From NCBI GenBank assembly GCA_021323655.1, contig JAJPKO010000010.1, positions 186,001 through 250,000 on the forward strand: a DNA stretch of 64,000 nucleotides, in the 5' to 3' direction. Position 1 is the stretch's first letter. Each line of letters starts with the position of its first letter. A program made the translations under genes and the position numbers. Positions 63,804-64,000 of the stretch are shown piece by piece. The notes under the pieces are model-generated. The model saw only the letters and a list, made by a program, of their open reading frames with translations, ran no database searches and had not been told where the DNA came from. The stretch comes from Acidobacteriaceae bacterium. Lineage in GTDB: Bacteria > Acidobacteriota > Terriglobia > Terriglobales > Acidobacteriaceae.

Positions 63804-63839
63804 TTTAGGAATATAGACTTACCTTTCCTAAACTGTAAA
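63804..63839 (-). promoter_or_regulatory. padR promoter with embedded inverted repeat
   Basis: On the minus strand TTTACA (63839-63834) and TATATT (63815-63810) are separated by 18 bases, a near-consensus promoter. An 8-bp perfect inverted repeat, TTTAGGAA (63804-63811) and TTCCTAAA (63825-63832) with a 13-base spacer, overlaps the -10 and the spacer. This is a likely PadR operator giving autorepression. Confidence 0.65.
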
Positions 63840-64000
63840 GGAGGAACATTGTCCCGCAGCCCGATGCGTGGGGTTGCCCACCCGGCCGCACTTTTTCTTA
63901 AGTTCTTCCATTGGTCCACCATGAGACAAGCAACCGGGGCTGACGCAACATCCTCAGAGAAAAGGTGTCACAACTACAGGTGGGGTTGAGGGGAACTCAC
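63840..64000. other. Right edge, no feature supported
   Basis: The last 161 bases contain no frame long enough or motif clear enough to annotate. Any gene here would lie mostly outside the window. Confidence 0.4.

Overview
The window is a high-GC chromosomal segment that fits an Acidobacteriota genome of the Terriglobales/Acidobacteriaceae type. The clues are a large PadR-controlled duplicated-permease (ADOP) gene, lineage-typical exported families, many GTG/TTG starts, and short palindromic repeats between genes. No rRNA, tRNA, CRISPR array, insertion sequence, prophage or replication origin was seen. The lineage call is an inference from gene content, not a database match.

Layout. (1) 1-8.6 kb: a minus-strand set encoding a class II glutamine amidotransferase (AsnB type), an acyl carrier protein, a divergent NAD-synthetase-like enzyme and an AMP-dependent acyl ligase cut by the left edge. 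A good -24/-12 (sigma54) promoter lies just upstream, and two sigma54 activators plus a degenerate PilZ-like protein sit beside it. This resembles the accessory genes of exosortase/EPS loci, with the NadE-like gene as the odd member. (2) 9-10.5 kb: an exported S10 carboxypeptidase. (3) 10.5-16.9 kb: a compact his operon (hisI-G-D-C-B-H-F-A) preceded by a promoter, a 25-codon leader peptide with 8 His codons and an attenuator terminator. (4) 17-32.1 kb: mixed genes, including an aminotransferase, a type III polyketide synthase, an A-type Fe-S carrier, a TonB receptor, an acyl-CoA dehydrogenase, msrB, ridA, a five-gene HxlR/BNR-propeller/PhnB-like/MoaD-like/DoxX set, and a histidine kinase with a cyclic-nucleotide-binding-like domain.

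(5) 32.4-44.3 kb: a branched-chain amino acid supercluster, leuA-leuB-leuC-leuD-ilvD-ilvB-ilvN-ilvC, all on the minus strand. It has a structured leader before leuA and a divergent LysR-type regulator with a T-N11-A operator. LeuA lacks its usual C-terminal leucine-sensing domain, and palindromic repeats fill most junctions. (6) 44.4-52.8 kb: an outer-membrane barrel, a GAF-GGDEF protein, a molybdopterin oxidoreductase, Maf, the HslUV protease and a GH5 glycosidase. (7) 53.1-56.3 kb: a small membrane protein, a kinase-like/methyltransferase fusion and a membrane sulfatase-family protein that look like one cell-surface module. (8) 56.4-64 kb: a secreted papain-like protease with a lipoprotein partner, a 2-hydroxyacid dehydrogenase, a PHP-family protein, then PadR plus an ADOP permease and a decayed second ADOP copy.

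The most promising system for follow-up is the sigma54-linked ligase/NadE-like/ACP/amidotransferase cluster, which could amidate a carrier-bound acyl group for surface polymer modification. Also notable are the his attenuator, the leuA leader RNA and the 53-56 kb surface module.
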